A stretch of 64,000 bases of DNA, taken from positions 819,003 to 883,002 of the forward strand of contig NZ_FNYV01000001.1 of the NCBI RefSeq assembly GCF_900109115.1, given 5' to 3'. Numbering within the stretch: position 1 is the first letter of the stretch; every line of letters starts with the position of its first letter. Source of the stretch: Micromonospora phaseoli (lineage in GTDB: Bacteria; Actinomycetota; Actinomycetes; Mycobacteriales; Micromonosporaceae). A model generated the notes under the pieces. That model was given only the letters and a program-made list of their open reading frames with translations. It was not told the DNA's origin and did no database searches. Made by a program: the position numbers and the translations under genes. Shown here in pieces: positions 33,966 through 43,056 of the stretch.

Positions 33966-35546
33966 ATGACCACTTCGACCGAGCCGCTCGACCCGCCCGC
34001 GGCGGCGACCGACCGGATGTCCCGCCGGGAGATCCTCCAAGCCCTGTCGGGGCTGATGGTGGGCATGTTCGTGGCGATTCTCGCCTCGACGGTGGTGGCG
34101 AACGCGCTGCCCCGCATCATCGCCGACCTCAACGGCAGCCAGACCGTCTACACCTGGATCGTCACCACCGAACTGCTGGCGATGACCGCCACCGTGCCGC
34201 TGTGGGGCAAGATGGCCGACCTCTACAGCAAGAAGCTGCTGATCCAGCTCTCCCTCGGCCTGTTCGTGATCGGCTCGCTGATCGCCGGCCTCACCCCGAA
34301 CGTCGAGGTGCTGCTGGTCAGCCGGGTGGTGCAGGGCATCGGCGCCGGCGGCATGACCGCCCTGGCGATGATCGTGATGGCGGCGATGATCCCGCCGCGA
34401 GAGCTGGGCCGCTACGCCGGCATCTTCGGCGCCGTCTTCGGGGTCGGCACCATCGCCGGTCCGCTCATCGGCGGTGTCCTGGTCGACACCTCCTGGTTGG
34501 GCTGGCGCTGGTGCTTCCTGATCGGGGTGCCGTTCAGCATCCTGTCCATCGTGCTGCTCCAGCGCACCCTGCACCTGCCGGTCATCCGCCGCAGGGTACG
34601 CATCGACTGGCTCGGCGCGGCGCTGATCACCGCCGGGGTCTCCACCCTGCTGGTCTGGTCGTCGCTGGCCGGTCACCGGTTCGCCTGGGCCTCCGGCTGG
34701 ACCGTGCTGATGGTCGTCGGCGGACTGGCGCTGCTGGTGGCGGCCGTCTGGGTCGAGGCGCGGGTGCCCGAGCCGATCATCCCGCTGCAGATCTTCCGCA
34801 GCCGTACCGTGGCGTTGACCACCGTGGCCAGCATGCTGGTGGGCGTCGCCCTGTTCGGCGGCACGGTGTTCCTGTCCCAGTACTTCCAGACCTCGCTGGG
34901 CAAGTCGCCGACCGTCGCCGGCCTGATGAGCCTGCCGATGATCCTCGGCCTGCTGGTCTCCTCCACGGTCGCCGGGCAGCTCATCACGAAGTACGGCCGC
35001 TGGAAGGTGTACCTGGTGGCCGGGGCCGCCGTGATGACCGTCGGCATGCTGCTGCTGGCGACCATCGACGCCGGCACCCCGCTGCCGCTGCTCTTCACCT
35101 ACATGGCGGTGCTCGGCACCGGCGTCGGCATGCTCATGCAGAACCTGGTGCTGGCGGCGCAGAACGACGTGCCCGCCCACGAGTTGGGGGCCGCCACCTC
35201 CGTGCTGACCTTCTTCCGCAGCATGGGTGGCGCGGTCGGGGTGAGCGTCCTGGGCGCGGTGCTGGCCAACCGGGTGACCAGCCTGATGACCGAGCGGCTC
35301 GGGCCGGCCGCCGGAGCCACCGGCGGCGGCACCACCGAGGTACCCGACCTGGCCGCGTTGCCCGAGCCGGTGCTGCGCGTCGTGCAGGACGCGTACGCCA
35401 CCGCAACCTCTGAGCTGTTCCTGATCGGCGCGCCGATCGCCTTCCTCGCTCTGGTCGCGGTGCTGTTCATCCGGGAGAAGCCGCTGCACACCGTCAGCGG
35501 CGACGAGCGGGCCCGCCAGGAGGCGACCCTGCCGACCGCCCACTGA
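33966..35546 (+). CDS. MFS drug transporter, DHA2 (14-helix) family
   Basis: A 526-residue permease. Motifs include VVANALPRIIADLNGSQTVY-type helix 1 region, the loop LWGKMADLYSKK (motif A), RVVQGIGAGGM (motif B) and GPLIGGVLVDT (motif C of antiporters). ATG 33966 follows GAGGAAG at 6 nt. DHA2 proteins export lipophilic cations and antibiotics by proton exchange. TetR upstream is the likely sensor. Confidence 0.93.
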   Translation: MTTSTEPLDPPAAATDRMSRREILQALSGLMVGMFVAILASTVVANALPRIIADLNGSQTVYTWIVTTELLAMTATVPLWGKMADLYSKKLLIQLSLGLFVIGSLIAGLTPNVEVLLVSRVVQGIGAGGMTALAMIVMAAMIPPRELGRYAGIFGAVFGVGTIAGPLIGGVLVDTSWLGWRWCFLIGVPFSILSIVLLQRTLHLPVIRRRVRIDWLGAALITAGVSTLLVWSSLAGHRFAWASGWTVLMVVGGLALLVAAVWVEARVPEPIIPLQIFRSRTVALTTVASMLVGVALFGGTVFLSQYFQTSLGKSPTVAGLMSLPMILGLLVSSTVAGQLITKYGRWKVYLVAGAAVMTVGMLLLATIDAGTPLPLLFTYMAVLGTGVGMLMQNLVLAAQNDVPAHELGAATSVLTFFRSMGGAVGVSVLGAVLANRVTSLMTERLGPAAGATGGGTTEVPDLAALPEPVLRVVQDAYATATSELFLIGAPIAFLALVAVLFIREKPLHTVSGDERARQEATLPTAH

Positions 35547-35558
35547 CAGATCCGATGG

Positions 35559-35586
35559 CGGGGCGTCCGGCTCTCCGGGCGCCCCG
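35559..35586 (+). terminator. Strong GC hairpin after the DHA2 transporter gene
   Basis: CGGGGCGTCCGG (35559-35570) pairs with CCGGGCGCCCCG (35575-35586) over 12 bp with one T-G wobble and a 4-nt CTCT loop, 12 bp after the stop codon. Confidence 0.75.
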
Positions 35587-35633
35587 CGTCGTCGTTTCGG
35601 CGCGGCCGGTGGCTCACCCGGCCGCGCTCCTGT

Positions 35634-36299
35634 TCAGCAGCTGCCGCCGTGGCGGAATCCGCGTTCCACGAAGGCCGCCGTGCCGACCTGGAAGGCACCG
35701 ACCCCGGGCCGGATCGGGTGCCCGGTGAACAGCTCCACCCGCGGTCCCACCCGCACCAGGTACCCGCTGGCGGTGCCCGTGTCGTTCCGGATCAACTCGC
35801 CGCGCGGTCCGTAGATCGTCTCCAACTCGGTGAAGTTCATCCCGACGCCCGCACCGGCGGGGGAGTAGGGCGGCGCGGTGGCGGTGGAGACCTCGACCAG
35901 CCGGCCGTGCCGGAAGGCCAGCAGGATGACGCCCGCCCAGGGGCCGGTCACGCCGGTCCGGACCACCCCGTCGCAGGTTGCCACGGACCAGTCGATCAGT
36001 CCGGCCGCGGTGAGCCGGTCGAGGCGGGCACCGATCCGGAACGGACCGGCACCCAGCACGCTCAACAACTGGGTGTCAGCCGATGTCACGCCGACCGGGC
36101 CGGCCGATCGGCCACCGAACCGACCAGGGTGCGCGGCGCCGGTGGTGCCGACGGCGTCGGCTTTGACGTCGGCGGTGCCGGCGGGCGGGTGTCCGACCAC
36201 CACCGACGGGATCGGCAACGCTACGGGCGCAGCGTTGGCCGGGGCGGCCTCAACGAGGGCCAGGACAGTCGCGACAGCGACGTACGCGAGACGGTGCAC
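35634..36299 (-). CDS. Secreted protein of unknown function
   Basis: A 221-residue protein with a signal peptide (HRLAYVAVATVLALVEAAPANA). The mature part has a Gly/Ala/Pro-rich stretch and then a domain of about 130 residues with LLSVLGAGPFRIGARLDRLTAAG, two cysteines (in ATCDGVV and at the C-terminus GGSC), and ELETIYGPRGELI. The pattern recalls small exported proteins that bind glycans or act in the wall, but I cannot name a family. GTG 36299 follows GAGGAGG at 8 nt. Confidence 0.7.
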   Translation of the reverse strand: MHRLAYVAVATVLALVEAAPANAAPVALPIPSVVVGHPPAGTADVKADAVGTTGAAHPGRFGGRSAGPVGVTSADTQLLSVLGAGPFRIGARLDRLTAAGLIDWSVATCDGVVRTGVTGPWAGVILLAFRHGRLVEVSTATAPPYSPAGAGVGMNFTELETIYGPRGELIRNDTGTASGYLVRVGPRVELFTGHPIRPGVGAFQVGTAAFVERGFRHGGSC

Positions 36300-36343
36300 A
36301 GAAATCGCCTCCTCGGCATCGAGTTCCTACTCCATTCGTCTCC

Positions 36344-36600
36344 GCACCCACCCCTCCGGTTCACCACTTCCCCACCCCACCCCCGCCCCCACCCCCACTC
36401 CCTGTCAGCGTCGATCATGCAGTTGTGGTCGCCGAACTGTGCAGAAATGTCCTTTATGGAAGGACCAAAACTGCATGATCGACGAGGTGGGGTGGGGTTG
36501 CTGTGGGGGTGGGGGAGAGGGAGGGTGGCGGAGGGAGGGAGGGGTGGCGGGGTGGGGGGTGGGGACGGGGCGGGGAGGGAGGGGTGGGGCGGGTGGGTGG
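36344..36600. other. C-rich tract, hairpin, G-rich tract between divergent genes
   Basis: On the + strand 36344-36403 is strongly C-rich (runs of CCCC and CCCCC separated by A), then hairpin E3, then 36486-36600 is G-rich with many GGGG runs. The G-rich part runs into the kinase start region, so it encodes or abuts the kinase N-terminus and could form G-quadruplexes in the kinase mRNA leader. Confidence 0.6.
36411..36484. repeat. Intergenic hairpin element E3
   Basis: GTCGATCATGCAGTT (36411-36425) and its exact reverse complement (36470-36484) form a 15-bp stem. Pairing continues after one G-A mismatch to 36431/36464 (21 bp total), with a 32-nt loop. The arm GATCATGCAGTTGTGGT is shared with E4. 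Unlike the other elements it lies between divergent genes, where a terminator would serve little. Confidence 0.85.
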
Positions 36601-37978
36601 GCCGGAGTGGATCGGGGTGCACCGGGTGGAGCGATTGCTCGGTGTGGGGTCGTTCGCGACCGTCTGGCTGGCGTACGACCAGGTGCTGGACACCCGAGTC
36701 GCGATCAAGGTGTTGGCGGAGAACTGGCACCACGACGTACGGGTCCGGGAACGTTTCCTGGACGAGGCCCGGCTGCTGCGTCGGATGGAGGACGAGCGGC
36801 TGGTCCGGGTACGCCTGGTGGGGGAGTTGGCCGACGGCCGGCCGTACACGGTGCTGGACTGGGCCGACGGGGGCAGCCTGCGGGAGCGGTTGGCGGCCGG
36901 GCCGCTACCGGTGCGGGCTGCCCTGATCCTGCTTGCCGAGATCGCCGCCGGGGTGGCCGTGCTGCACCGGCACCGGGTGGTGCACCGTGACCTGACGCCC
37001 GGCAACATCCTGTTCCGCTCCACTCCCGACGGCGAGCGGGTACTCATCGCCGACCTCGGTCTGGCCAAGGCGCTCGCCGTCGCCTCGGGGCTGACCATGC
37101 GCGCCGGCACCCCCGGCTACATGGCGCCCGAGCAGGACGACCCACTCGCGATCGTGACCGAGCGAGCCGACGTGTACGCACTCGGCCGGCTCGGCCTGCG
37201 GCTGCTCGCGGAGCCGGTCGCCGATTCCGTACGCCGGGCCGCTGGCGGTTCCCGGGCAGGAAGGGCGTCCGCGCTGCGGGCCGGCGTCCCGTCGACCGTG
37301 GCCGCGGTGCTGCATCGGGCCACCGCGACCCGGCCAGACGACCGCTACCCCGACGCCGCCGCCTTCCGCACGGCCCTGTTGAGAGCAGCTGAGCAGGCCC
37401 GGGGTTCGGTGGTGGTGGGTACCGGGCGGTCCCAGCCGGCTGGGCGGCGTCGGCCGTGGCTACGTGTGGCCGTGCTGACGGTGGTCCTGGTGGCGGTGGC
37501 CGGCGTCGTGGCGGCGGACACGGCAACGCCGAGCGGTACGGCGACCAGCGGCCCGGTCGGCGTCGTGCTGCCGGCCGGTTGGCGGGCGGCCGGCACCGGC
37601 TGGGCTGGGCGGTACGACGCATCCGGTCGGCTCGAACCGGCTCTGGTGATCTCGCCGGAGCCGCGTCGGTGGGCCACCGACCCGGGTGTGCCGGGTGCCT
37701 TCCTCGGGTTGTCGGCCTCGACCGCACGCCACATCGACCCGGAGGGGTTCGTCGCCGAGCAGCCGCACGCCGACTGCACTCCCGCACCGGTGCGGCGGGC
37801 GCGGCGGGGCGGCCTGGACTGGGTCATCGCCCGCTTCGACTGCCCGCAGGGGCGCCCGGTGCTGGTCGAGGCCGCCGCCCTGGCCGCCGGCGGCCTGCTC
37901 TACGCGCAGGTCGTGCCCCCACGCGGGGCAGGCGACGAGTTCGTCGACCGGCTGCTCGACGGGGTGCGGGTGGGATAG
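36584..37978 (+). CDS. Membrane-anchored Ser/Thr protein kinase
   Basis: About 464 residues. The kinase domain (about 10-275) has the glycine loop LLGVGSFATVWLAYD, the ATP-anchoring Lys in RVAIKVL, catalytic HRDLTPGNIL, DLG in place of DFG, and GTPGYMAPEQ. One membrane helix (RVAVLTVVLVAVAGVVAA) leads to an extracytoplasmic domain of about 130 residues with two cysteines and no PASTA repeats. HRDLTP departs from the usual HRDLKP, losing the catalytic-loop Lys. The start is uncertain (GTG 36584, 36593 or 36617) because the upstream G-rich tract is open in frame. Convergent with a lipoprotein gene 4 bp away. Confidence 0.88.
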   Translation: MGRVGGPEWIGVHRVERLLGVGSFATVWLAYDQVLDTRVAIKVLAENWHHDVRVRERFLDEARLLRRMEDERLVRVRLVGELADGRPYTVLDWADGGSLRERLAAGPLPVRAALILLAEIAAGVAVLHRHRVVHRDLTPGNILFRSTPDGERVLIADLGLAKALAVASGLTMRAGTPGYMAPEQDDPLAIVTERADVYALGRLGLRLLAEPVADSVRRAAGGSRAGRASALRAGVPSTVAAVLHRATATRPDDRYPDAAAFRTALLRAAEQARGSVVVGTGRSQPAGRRRPWLRVAVLTVVLVAVAGVVAADTATPSGTATSGPVGVVLPAGWRAAGTGWAGRYDASGRLEPALVISPEPRRWATDPGVPGAFLGLSASTARHIDPEGFVAEQPHADCTPAPVRRARRGGLDWVIARFDCPQGRPVLVEAAALAAGGLLYAQVVPPRGAGDEFVDRLLDGVRVG

Positions 37979-37982
37979 CCGG

Positions 37983-38546
37983 TCACCGCACCACCACCGT
38001 GATCACATGGGTGTCCGGCTCACGTGGGATGAACACGTCCACCGTGCCGGTACGGACGAACCGCAGATCGACCACGCCGGCCTCGTAGTGGCTGTCCACC
38101 AGTTCCTCCCGGTCGACGGTCACCTCACCCGGACCGATGTTCCGGATCCGCAGCACCCCGCCGGTGGCGAAGCAGAGCGACGACGGCATCGGGCCGGGGT
38201 CGGTCAACACCAACTCGTACCGGACCGCCCCGAGGCAGACCTCGGACGAGGTGGTGGGCACGGGGGTAGGGGTGCTCCGGCGGGTGGCCGGGGTCCGAGG
38301 CGCCGGCGGCGGAGCGGGCGGTGGTCTGCTCGGTTCGGCCGTCGCCGAGGGGGGCGACACGGAGGAGGGCAGGACCGAGGAGGGCGGGACCGAGGAGGGC
38401 GGGACCGGCGGCGCGGTGGAGGGGGCGGGCGGGCGTACCGGCAGCGGCGCGACGGGATCCTGGGCGCAACCGGCGGCACCCGCCACGAGCACGACGGCCA
38501 GCGCCAGCGTCGCCGGACGGCGCCGGCCGACCGGGTCAGCCGTCAC
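37983..38546 (-). CDS. Lipoprotein with Pro/Ser-rich stalk
   Basis: A 187-residue protein with a lipobox VAGAAGC (Cys about residue 27), a Pro/Ser/Thr-rich stalk of about 70 residues built partly from PPSSV repeats, and a C-terminal domain of about 85 residues with two cysteines (VCLGAV, SLCFAT) and FIPREPDTHVITVVV. It overlaps the ECF sigma gene by 11 bp, so the two are expressed together. It may be the envelope partner of that sigma factor, although it has no cytoplasmic anti-sigma domain. Confidence 0.75.
   Translation of the reverse strand: MTADPVGRRRPATLALAVVLVAGAAGCAQDPVAPLPVRPPAPSTAPPVPPSSVPPSSVLPSSVSPPSATAEPSRPPPAPPPAPRTPATRRSTPTPVPTTSSEVCLGAVRYELVLTDPGPMPSSLCFATGGVLRIRNIGPGEVTVDREELVDSHYEAGVVDLRFVRTGTVDVFIPREPDTHVITVVVR
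38362..38406. repeat. Three 15-bp tandem repeats in the lipoprotein stalk
   Basis: GAGGAGGGCGGGACC is present three times in tandem (first copy with one change), coding on the minus strand for PPSSV-like units. Such in-frame 15-bp units can change copy number by slippage without breaking the gene. Confidence 0.75.
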
Positions 38547-39078
38547 CGGTTAGCCGGTGCCGGACCTGCCGGCGGGCCTCATGGATCCGGGACTTCACCG
38601 TGCCCTCCGGCAGGTCGAGCAGTTCGGCGATCTCGCGGTAGCCCAGGTCGAGCACGTCGCGCAGGGCGAGCGCCTCGGCCAACTCGGGACGGATCGCGTC
38701 GAGCGCCTCCAGCAGGTCCAGCCGGGTGCCGGCGACCACGCTGGTACGACGCGGATCGGGCCGGTCCGGCAGCGGCACCCCGCCGGCCTCCACCAGCCAC
38801 CGCCGCCGCAGCACCCGGTACGTCGATCGGGCCCGGTTGGCGGTGATCCGGTAGAGCCAGGTGTGGAACGACGAGCGGCCCTGGAACCGGTGGATGCCCC
38901 GGGCGACCGCGAGCAACGCGTCCTGGCAGGCCTCCTCCGCGTCCTCCCGGTTGGGTAGCAGCCGGCCGCACAGCCGCAGCACCTCCGGGCGGATCGCCGC
39001 CAGCAACGCACCGAGAGCATCCGCGTCGCCACGCGCCGCCGCGCCGGCCAGGTCCTCGATTCCGTCCGCGAGGGTCAT
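38536..39078 (-). CDS. ECF-type RNA polymerase sigma factor
   Basis: A 180-residue sigma-70 family protein with region 2 (NREDAEEACQDALLAVARGI, then RSSFHTWLYRITANRA) and region 4 (LRDVLDLGYREIAELLDLP, then GTVKSRIHEARRQVR). Regions 1.1 and 3 are absent, as in ECF sigmas. No typical zinc-finger anti-sigma gene is adjacent; the overlapping downstream gene is a lipoprotein and next is a convergent Ser/Thr kinase gene. Kinase-based control of the sigma factor is conceivable but not shown. Confidence 0.92.
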   Translation of the reverse strand: MTLADGIEDLAGAAARGDADALGALLAAIRPEVLRLCGRLLPNREDAEEACQDALLAVARGIHRFQGRSSFHTWLYRITANRARSTYRVLRRRWLVEAGGVPLPDRPDPRRTSVVAGTRLDLLEALDAIRPELAEALALRDVLDLGYREIAELLDLPEGTVKSRIHEARRQVRHRLTGDG

Positions 39079-39287
39079 CGCGCCGTCCCGTGCTCGCCGG
39101 TGTTGCGGTGCGCGTTCAGGCTACGCCGGCCCGGCCGGCGCTGTCCGGCCCGAGTCCGTGAGCGGACACGACCGACATGATCCAGACCACCTCGCCGGCA
39201 CCGCCGCGCGGCACGCTGGAGCCCTCTCGGCGGCGGGGTTAGGGTTAGCCCGACCGATTCGATCAGCTGACCCGGGGGGCCTGGAGC

Positions 39288-42200
39288 ATGGGCGATTCGT
39301 TCGCGCATCTGCACGTGCACACGGAGTACTCGATGCTCGACGGAGCAGCCCGGCTCAAGGATCTGTTCGCCGAGGTCAAGCGGCAGGGGATGCCGGCCGT
39401 GGCGATGACCGACCACGGCAACATGCACGGCGCGAACGACTTCTACAAGCAGGCGATGGCCGCCGGGGTCACCCCGATCCTGGGCATCGAGGCGTACGTG
39501 GCGCCGGAGTCACGGTTCCACAAGCAGCGGGTGCGCTGGGGTCGGCCGGAACAGAAGAGCGACGACGTCTCCGGCAGCGGCGGCTACACCCACAAGACGA
39601 TCTGGGCGCGCAACAAGACCGGCCTGCACAACCTCTTCACGCTGACCTCGAAGGCGTACACCGAGGGTTATTTCGTCAAGTGGCCCCGGATGGACGCCGA
39701 GCTGCTCGCCGAGTACGCCGACGGCCTGATGGCGACCACCGGCTGCCCCTCCGGCGAGGTGCAGACCCGGCTGCGGCTCGGCCACGACGCGCAGGCGCTC
39801 GAAGCCGCGGCGAAGTACCAGGACATCTTCGGCAAGGAGAACTACTTCCTGGAGTTGATGGACCACGGCCTGGACATCGAGAAGCGGGTCCGGGACGGGC
39901 TGCTGGAGATCGGCCGCAAGCTGGCCATCCCGCCGGTGGTGACCAACGACTCGCACTACACCCACGAGGCGCAGTCCGAGGCGCACGACGTGCTGCTCTG
40001 CGTGCAGACCGGCAGCAATGTGGCCGACCCGAACCGCTTCAAGTTCGGCGGCAGCGGCTACTACATCAAGTCCGCCGACGAGATGCGCGGCGTGGACCGC
40101 TCCGACGCCTGGCTGGAGGGCTGCCGCAACACCCTGCTGGTGGCCGAGCGGGTCGACCCGGCCGGGATGTTCGAGTTCCACAACCTGATGCCGCGGTTCC
40201 CGGTCCCCGACGGGGAGACCGAGGAGTCCTGGTTCCGTAAGGAGACCTTCGCCGGGCTGGGCCGCCGCTACCCGCAGGGCATCCCCGAGGGCCACGTGGT
40301 GCAGGCCGAGTACGAGCTGGGCGTCATCATCCAGATGGGCTTCCCGTCGTACTTCCTCGTGGTCGCCGACTTCATCCAGTGGGCCAAGAACCAGGGCATC
40401 GCGGTCGGTCCCGGCCGTGGCTCGGCCGCCGGCTCACTTGTCGCGTACGCGTTGGGCATCACCGACCTGGACCCGATCCCGCACGGGCTGATCTTCGAAC
40501 GGTTCCTCAACCCCGAGCGGGTCTCGATGCCGGATGTCGACATCGACTTCGACGAGCGCCGACGCGGTGAGGTGATCAAGTACGTCACCGACAAGTGGGG
40601 CGAGGACAAGGTCGCGCAGATCGCCACCTTCGGCACCATCAAGGCCAAGGCCGCGATCAAGGACTCGGCCCGGGTGCTCGGCTACCCGTACGCGGTGGGT
40701 GACCGGATCACCAAGGCCATGCCGCCGGCGGTGATGGGCAAGGACATCCCCCTCGAAGGCATCTTCGACCCGAAGCATCCCCGGTACGCCGAGGCCGGCG
40801 AGATCCGGGGCATGTACGAGGCGGAGGCCGACGTCAAGAAGGTCATCGACACCGCCCGCGGCATCGAGGGGCTGATCCGGCAGACCGGCGTGCACGCCGC
40901 CGGGGTCATCATGTCCGCCGAGCCGATCATCGAGCACATCCCGCTGATGCGGCGAGACTCCGACGGGGTGATCATCACCCAGTTCGACTACCCGACGTGC
41001 GAGTCGCTCGGGCTGTTGAAGATGGACTTCCTCGGCCTGCGCAACCTGACCATCATCGACGACGCGGTGAAGAACATCCAGCTCAACCACGGCAAGCAGC
41101 TGGACCTGCTGGGCTTGCCGCTGGACGACAAGCCCGCGTACGAGCTGCTGTCCCGGGGCGACACCCTGGGCGTCTTCCAGCTCGACGGCGGGCCGATGCG
41201 GTCGCTGCTGCGAATGATGAAGCCGGACAACTTCGAGGACATCTCCGCCGTCCTGGCGCTGTACCGCCCCGGTCCGATGGGTGTGGATTCGCACACCAAC
41301 TACGCGCTGCGCAAGAACGGGCTCCAGGAGATCACCCCGATCCACCCGAAGTTGGAGGAGCCGCTCCAGGAGATCCTCGCCCCCACCTACGGCCTGATCG
41401 TCTACCAGGAGCAGGTGCAGCGCGCCGCGCAGATCCTCGCCGGGTACACCCTCGGCCAGGCCGACCTGCTGCGCCGGGCGATGGGCAAGAAGAAGAAGGA
41501 GATCCTGGACAAGGAGTTCATCCCGTTCCGGGACGGCTGTCGCGAGCGCGGCTACCCGGACGACGCGATCCAGGCGGTCTGGGACGTGCTGGTCCCGTTC
41601 GCCGGGTACGCCTTCAACAAGGCGCACTCCGCGGCGTACGGGCTGGTGTCGTACTGGACGGCCTACCTGAAGGCGCACTACCCGGCCGAGTACATGGCGG
41701 CGCTGCTCACCTCCGTCGGTGACGACAAGGACAAGATGGCCATGTACCTGTCGGAGTGCCGGCGGATGGGCATCCAGGTGCTGCCGCCGGACGTGAACAC
41801 CTCGGCCGGGCCGTTCACCCCGGTCGGCAAGGAGATCCGCTTCGGTCTCGGCGCGATCCGCAACGTCGGCGCGAACGTGGTCGCGTCGATCATGCGCTGC
41901 CGCGAGGAGAAGGGCGAGTACGCCGACTTCTACGACTTCCTGTCCAAGGTGGACGCGGTGGTCTGCAACAAGAAGACCATCGAATCGCTGATCAAGGCCG
42001 GGGCCTTCGACTCGCTCAAGCATCCCCGTAAGGGCCTGCTCACCGTGCACGCCGACGCCATCGACGCGTACGCCGACGTCAAGCGCAAGGAGGCCGTCGG
42101 GCAGTACGACCTGTTCGGGGCGGGCTTCGGTGACACCGAGACGGCGACCAGCACCACCGTCATGCCGACCATCGTCGACGGCGAGTGGGACAAGCGCGAC

Positions 42201-42821
42201 AAGCTCGCCTTCGAACGAGAGATGCTCGGCCTGTACGTCTCCGACCATCCGCTGTTCGGCCTGGAGCACATCCTCGGCGCGGCGGCCGACACCACCATCG
42301 CCGCTCTCTCCGAGGAGGGCACCGTGCCCGACGGCGCGGTGGTCACCCTCGCCGGCATCCTCTCCGGCGTGCAGCGGCGGGTCACCAAACAGGGCCGGGC
42401 GTGGGCCTCGGCGACCCTGGAGGACCTCGCCGGCGGGGTGGAGACGCTGTTCTTCCCGAACACCTACGAGGTGATCGGCCAGTACATCGCCGAGGACGCG
42501 ATCGTCGTGGTCAAGGGCCGGGTCGACCGCCGCGACGACACCCCACGCATCATGGCGATGGACATGTCCCTGCCGGATGTCAGCACCAGCACGACGAACA
42601 AGCCGGTGACCCTCACCATCCCGGTGACCCGCTGCACCCCACCGCTGGTGGCCAGGCTCAAGGAGACCCTGGTGCTGCACCCCGGCGACGCCGAGGTGCA
42701 CGTCAAGCTGCTCAACGGCGGCCGGAGCGCCACCTGGCGGCTCAGCCCGGTCCGGGTGGCGGCCACCACCGCCCTGATGGCCGACCTGAAAAGCGTCCTA
42801 GGCCCAACCAACGTCACCTGA
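39288..42821 (+). CDS. dnaE: DNA polymerase III alpha subunit
   Basis: An 1177-residue replicative polymerase. The N-terminal PHP domain has [17 protein letters not shown] and TDHGNMHG with its metal-binding His residues kept, so proofreading or pyrophosphatase activity there is plausible. The polymerase core has [14 protein letters not shown] and the catalytic [12 protein letters not shown] (about residue 415). The finger region has YRPGPM, and the C-terminal OB-fold begins near residue 1010. Length matches DnaE1 of actinobacteria. It stands alone, 209 bp after the divergent sigma gene and followed by repeat element E4. Confidence 0.96.
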   Translation: MGDSFAHLHVHTEYSMLDGAARLKDLFAEVKRQGMPAVAMTDHGNMHGANDFYKQAMAAGVTPILGIEAYVAPESRFHKQRVRWGRPEQKSDDVSGSGGYTHKTIWARNKTGLHNLFTLTSKAYTEGYFVKWPRMDAELLAEYADGLMATTGCPSGEVQTRLRLGHDAQALEAAAKYQDIFGKENYFLELMDHGLDIEKRVRDGLLEIGRKLAIPPVVTNDSHYTHEAQSEAHDVLLCVQTGSNVADPNRFKFGGSGYYIKSADEMRGVDRSDAWLEGCRNTLLVAERVDPAGMFEFHNLMPRFPVPDGETEESWFRKETFAGLGRRYPQGIPEGHVVQAEYELGVIIQMGFPSYFLVVADFIQWAKNQGIAVGPGRGSAAGSLVAYALGITDLDPIPHGLIFERFLNPERVSMPDVDIDFDERRRGEVIKYVTDKWGEDKVAQIATFGTIKAKAAIKDSARVLGYPYAVGDRITKAMPPAVMGKDIPLEGIFDPKHPRYAEAGEIRGMYEAEADVKKVIDTARGIEGLIRQTGVHAAGVIMSAEPIIEHIPLMRRDSDGVIITQFDYPTCESLGLLKMDFLGLRNLTIIDDAVKNIQLNHGKQLDLLGLPLDDKPAYELLSRGDTLGVFQLDGGPMRSLLRMMKPDNFEDISAVLALYRPGPMGVDSHTNYALRKNGLQEITPIHPKLEEPLQEILAPTYGLIVYQEQVQRAAQILAGYTLGQADLLRRAMGKKKKEILDKEFIPFRDGCRERGYPDDAIQAVWDVLVPFAGYAFNKAHSAAYGLVSYWTAYLKAHYPAEYMAALLTSVGDDKDKMAMYLSECRRMGIQVLPPDVNTSAGPFTPVGKEIRFGLGAIRNVGANVVASIMRCREEKGEYADFYDFLSKVDAVVCNKKTIESLIKAGAFDSLKHPRKGLLTVHADAIDAYADVKRKEAVGQYDLFGAGFGDTETATSTTVMPTIVDGEWDKRDKLAFEREMLGLYVSDHPLFGLEHILGAAADTTIAALSEEGTVPDGAVVTLAGILSGVQRRVTKQGRAWASATLEDLAGGVETLFFPNTYEVIGQYIAEDAIVVVKGRVDRRDDTPRIMAMDMSLPDVSTSTTNKPVTLTIPVTRCTPPLVARLKETLVLHPGDAEVHVKLLNGGRSATWRLSPVRVAATTALMADLKSVLGPTNVT

Positions 42822-43014
42822 CCCCCCCCACCCCACCCCCACCCCCGCCGCACGACCCCCACCCCCGCCGTACGCGATCATGCAGTTGTGGTTGTCGCTA
42901 TGCCAGATAAGTTCGCTTTGTCAGGTGCCATAGCTGCATGATCGACGGGACGAGGGCGCGGGGCGGGGCGGGTGGGGTGGGGTGGAACATGGGGTGGGGG
43001 CCAGAGGGGCGGGA
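42822..43014. other. C-rich tract, hairpin, G-rich tract after dnaE
   Basis: From the dnaE stop codon 42822-42870 is nearly all C with single A or G interruptions. Element E4 follows, then 42946-43014 is G-rich. The two tracts can pair loosely and extend the E4 hairpin. The same layout occurs at 36344-36600 and 60575-60717. Confidence 0.6.
42875..42944. repeat. Intergenic hairpin element E4
   Basis: CGATCATGCAG (42875-42885) and its reverse complement (42934-42944) form an 11-bp perfect stem extended to about 18 bp by wobble pairs (to 42892/42927). The arm shares GATCATGCAGTTGTGGT with E3. It sits between dnaE and a co-directional aminotransferase gene. Confidence 0.82.
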
Positions 43015-43056
43015 TTGGCGCTTAGGGGTTGCCGTGGGGACGGCTAGCGTCGGGGC

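Noticed and set aside
39235..39252. TTAGGGTTAG string upstream of dnaE, resembling a telomere repeat
   Set aside because: Only about one and a half units, in a single place; chance in a 209-bp gap of a GC-rich genome.
40434..42701. A 755-codon minus-strand open frame inside dnaE
   Set aside because: Same codon-bias artefact; the + strand encodes an intact polymerase.
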